Assembly (NCBI GenBank): GCA_028040005.1
Contig: JAOFKK010000045.1
Span: forward strand, 1-7,710
Source of the DNA: Rickettsiales bacterium
GTDB taxonomy: Bacteria; Pseudomonadota; Alphaproteobacteria; Rickettsiales; UBA1997
Direction: 5' to 3'
Length of the DNA stretch: 7,710 bases
Of the stretch, positions 5,655-7,710 are shown piece by piece (position 1 is the stretch's first letter; each line of letters begins with the position of its first letter). The position numbers were made by a program, and so were the translations under genes. The notes beneath the pieces are model-generated. The model saw only the letters and a program-made list of their open reading frames with translations. It had not been told where the DNA came from and ran no database searches.

Positions 5655-7710
5655 GTGACATTTTTTAGATTAGAACCAATATCAGTTTCAGTTCCGGCAC
5701 CAGCAACCGCTTCAGATTCGTGGCTTAGTTCTTGGTGGAGTTCGTTATGGCTGCCGAGTATTTCGGGCGCAGAACGGGAAGGAGAAGTTAAAGATCCAGA
5801 AAAAGAAGAGGGGCACTCATTTTATAGGGGTTTAGATAAGGCAGATATATTTATATTCTCACATGAAGGAAGTCCAGCATTGGCAAACTCCCCATTTTTT
5901 ACAGCCGCTACAGACGAAAATCCGACAAAGTTCCAAGATAAGAAAAGAGTTGTTCTTGTTTTATCTAAAACAGATGATAAGTCTGTAGAGGCTTTTATTG
6001 ATGAGGTTCGCAACATAACAGATCTCGAAGACAGAAAAAAGTTACAATTAATATTTCCTGATAGTTTTTTAGAATCAGAAGATAAAAAAAATAAGTTATA
6101 TCAAAAAATATTTACCTTAGATTTTCCGGTAAAATTTGACTTTATGTCAGATTATATAGATCCATCTTCCACCATAAAATATGATTTTTTACCTAATTTA
6201 GATCAAAAAATAGGTCGCGATGTTTTAAGGGAGGATGGTGATTATCTAGAATATTTTTTAAGAAAAATAGAATATATAGAATCATCAGCAGTTATTGAAG
6301 GTAAAAAAGAGGGGTTAAAGGAAACATTGGTAGGTGAAATAAAGGAAAGTGGTAGTGATGTTAAATATTCATTTTTATTATCTGGTGGTAATTTAAAATC
6401 ACAAGAAGGGCGTGATGATAAATATTGGAAAGATGTTATTAATAGGCTCGATGTTGAAAATAATATATCCAGCAGAAGATCAGAAATAAAAAGAATTTCT
6501 AATAATGCACTAAAAGAAGCTACGCTAGGTGAGGGTGATAAGCCGTTACTTAATTTTATGCAAAATCGTACGCAAGGTTATGGTTTGCAGATGAATGTTA
6601 CAGCAGATACCTCCAAAGAAGGAATATTAAGTTTTACAATAAAGGAAGTTAATAATGGTGCTGGTAAATATGCTGGTTTTAAAGAGGGTGACAAGATAGA
6701 ATTTAAAATTGCTAATTCTAAAAGTTTACATAGTCAGGCCATTATTATTTCACAGCTTAGAAGTGGTAATTTAACTGGCGCTAAGATTTATAAGAAAAAT
6801 CAAGAAAATCAATTAGAGCCAATAAATCATAGAGATCAAAGATTAATACAAGAAAAAATATTTTTCGCCTATGATGAAAAAATTGCTCAACCACTTATAA
6901 CAGAAAATCTTAGTCATGAGCAATATGAATCCTGCACAGAATCTTTAAGTAAGATTATAAATCTGCAACAGACATTATCTGTTGCTATACATCATTTAGC
7001 GGATGCAAAAAAAAGGGGGGGTACAGAATTACAAGCTGGGTTACAAGCTGACATAGACAGGTTAGAAGCGGATTTAAAAGAACAGAGAGGAGTTGCTGCT
7101 AGTTTAGGTGCAGAAAAAGAAGAAGCAGAAGAAAAGATGCAAAAGCTAACAGCAGAACTAGAAGAAGCTAAAAAAGGGTTGAAAGATCTAAAGGTAATAA
7201 GGGGTAAATTAATGAAGACTCGAGAAAACATAGCAGGAGTAACGCAGAAGGTGCAAGATGCGACTAAATTACTGAGGGAAGAGCAAGCAAAGTCAGAAGA
7301 AGCGAAGCGGCAAGTAAGTGAGTTACAGGTAGAACTAGCAGCAGCAGAAAAAGATCGTAACGATGCAGCAGAACAGTTAAATAAATTAATTGGTGAATTT
7401 GCAACAGTATCGGAACAAATGAGTCTTGCCTTATCTATTGCTAGCGGTAGTCGTTCGAAAGAAGTAACGAAAGATACCTCCCTTGCAGCAAGTAAAGAAA
7501 GGTTTCAGCAATCTATAGAAAAAATTAATAAGGTAAGTAAAGAATATGCAGAATCAAAAGACGAACTGACATGTGACATCGAAAAGAAAAATGAGGAGAT
7601 AGCACAATTACAAAACAAACTGACGCGTGACACTGAAGAGAAGAATCAGAAGATAGCGCAATTAAAAGACGAACTGACGCGTGACACTGAAGAGAAAAAT
7701 CAGGAGATAG
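5655..7710 (+). CDS. Unrecognised PDZ-like/coiled-coil protein (C-terminus cut by window edge)
   Basis: An uninterrupted frame runs from a TAA at 5646 to the window edge, at least 685 codons. The chosen start is GTG at 5655: the first in-frame ATG is not until 6144, and much plausible protein lies before it. No good Shine-Dalgarno is present. I do not recognise the full-length protein. Residues 1-45 are Pro/Ser-rich with four Trp (23, 27, 28, 32) and do not look like a signal peptide. Residues 54-300 look globular, with a beta-alpha pattern around KRVVLVLSKTDD. Residues about 305-375 resemble a PDZ domain: the GYGLQ loop at 308-312 and AGFKEGDKI at 340-348 match the ligand-binding GLGF-type loop and the AGL..GD.I turn. 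From about 430 to the edge the chain is charged, heptad-like coiled coil rich in Glu, Lys, Ala and Gln, ending in 18-residue repeats. An A8G7 tract falls at codons 451-456. A structural or secreted host-interaction protein is possible; function is unknown. Confidence 0.85.
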   Translation, partial: MTFFRLEPISVSVPAPATASDSWLSSWWSSLWLPSISGAEREGEVKDPEKEEGHSFYRGLDKADIFIFSHEGSPALANSPFFTAATDENPTKFQDKKRVVLVLSKTDDKSVEAFIDEVRNITDLEDRKKLQLIFPDSFLESEDKKNKLYQKIFTLDFPVKFDFMSDYIDPSSTIKYDFLPNLDQKIGRDVLREDGDYLEYFLRKIEYIESSAVIEGKKEGLKETLVGEIKESGSDVKYSFLLSGGNLKSQEGRDDKYWKDVINRLDVENNISSRRSEIKRISNNALKEATLGEGDKPLLNFMQNRTQGYGLQMNVTADTSKEGILSFTIKEVNNGAGKYAGFKEGDKIEFKIANSKSLHSQAIIISQLRSGNLTGAKIYKKNQENQLEPINHRDQRLIQEKIFFAYDEKIAQPLITENLSHEQYESCTESLSKIINLQQTLSVAIHHLADAKKRGGTELQAGLQADIDRLEADLKEQRGVAASLGAEKEEAEEKMQKLTAELEEAKKGLKDLKVIRGKLMKTRENIAGVTQKVQDATKLLREEQAKSEEAKRQVSELQVELAAAEKDRNDAAEQLNKLIGEFATVSEQMSLALSIASGSRSKEVTKDTSLAASKERFQQSIEKINKVSKEYAESKDELTCDIEKKNEEIAQLQNKLTRDTEEKNQKIAQLKDELTRDTEEKNQEI
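6567..6779 (+). other. PDZ-like domain within the coiled-coil protein
   Basis: Codons about 305-375 of the rightward gene. The strand-loop motif GYGLQM corresponds to the carboxylate-binding loop of PDZ domains. A strand (ILSFTIKEV) and NNGAGKYAGFKEGDKI follow, matching the usual V..GSPA..AGL.PGD.I. The next segment, SQAIIISQLRSGNLTG, fits the ligand-groove helix and following strand. PDZ domains usually bind C-terminal peptides. The assignment is from motif reading alone. Confidence 0.6.
7007..7021 (+). repeat. A8G7 homopolymer junction inside the coding frame
   Basis: Eight A (7007-7014) are followed directly by seven G (7015-7021), read in frame as the end of GCA, then AAA AAA AGG GGG GGT (Ala451 to Gly456). 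Gains or losses in such tracts are common by polymerase slippage. The +1-offset frame stops at TAG 7054 and the other at TGA 7049, so any single-base slip would cut the protein to about 460-467 residues and remove the coiled coil. Confidence 0.9.
7560..7710 (+). repeat. 54-base (18-residue) tandem repeats, running off the edge
   Basis: Units begin at 7560, 7614 and 7668 (the last is cut at 43 bases). The core is (D/N)(E/K)LTxDxExKNxxIAQL. Units 2 and 3 differ at 4 of 43 compared bases and units 1 and 2 at 12 of 54, so the array is most uniform toward the right edge. Unit 1 has Cys (TGT) where units 2 and 3 have Arg (CGT). Eighteen residues equal five alpha-helical turns, compatible with a heptad-plus-hendecad coiled coil. 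Confidence 0.92.

Noticed and set aside
5822..6016. Minus-strand open frame of 64 codons
   Set aside because: It is antisense to the rightward coding frame, which is uninterrupted here.
6992..7231. Minus-strand Ser/Ala/Phe-rich open frame of 79 codons
   Set aside because: Its composition is the expected mirror of the Glu/Ala/Lys coiled coil on the plus strand.
1..7710. CRISPR arrays, tRNA or rRNA genes, insertion sequences
   Set aside because: No spaced direct repeats, cloverleaf-like segments, terminal inverted repeats or transposase motifs were seen; the only tandem repeat is coding.

Overview
The window is AT-rich DNA from what looks like a low-GC alphaproteobacterium. The RsmA/KsgA protein carries alphaproteobacterial-style motifs, the bifunctional PBP1A has the CxxC-containing C-terminal region I associate with alphaproteobacterial members, and LptC-like and YajG-like envelope genes indicate a Gram-negative cell envelope. 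Low GC and a large coiled-coil protein would fit a host-associated lineage (Rickettsiales/Holosporales-like), but that placement is inference.

Minus strand, 1-4663: a tightly packed gene string read right to left. Its order is hscB (J-domain co-chaperone for Fe-S cluster assembly), a YajG-like lipoprotein, a class A penicillin-binding protein (PBP1A), a short LptC-like membrane-anchored protein, and a phytochelatin-synthase-family lipoprotein cut by the left edge. All four junctions are abutting or overlap by 1-3 bases, which points to one operon with translational coupling. Four of the five products are envelope proteins. HscB is the cytosolic exception.

Minus strand, 4758-5585: rsmA/ksgA, the 16S rRNA dimethyladenosine transferase, lies 94 bases upstream of hscB in the same direction. 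I start it at the ATG at 5585, not at an upstream TTG.

Intergenic 5586-5654: two divergent sigma70-like promoters overlap at their -10 boxes. One would drive rsmA leftward and the other the right-hand gene rightward.

Plus strand, 5655-7710: one continuous open frame runs off the right edge (at least 685 codons, GTG start). It encodes a protein I do not recognise: a Trp-rich GC-rich N-terminus, an alpha/beta-looking region, a PDZ-like domain, and a long coiled coil ending in 18-residue tandem repeats. An A8G7 homopolymer junction lies just where the coiled coil begins and could act as a slippage switch. This gene and the phytochelatin-synthase-like lipoprotein are the two most interesting items. 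Every other gene is recognisable housekeeping or envelope machinery.
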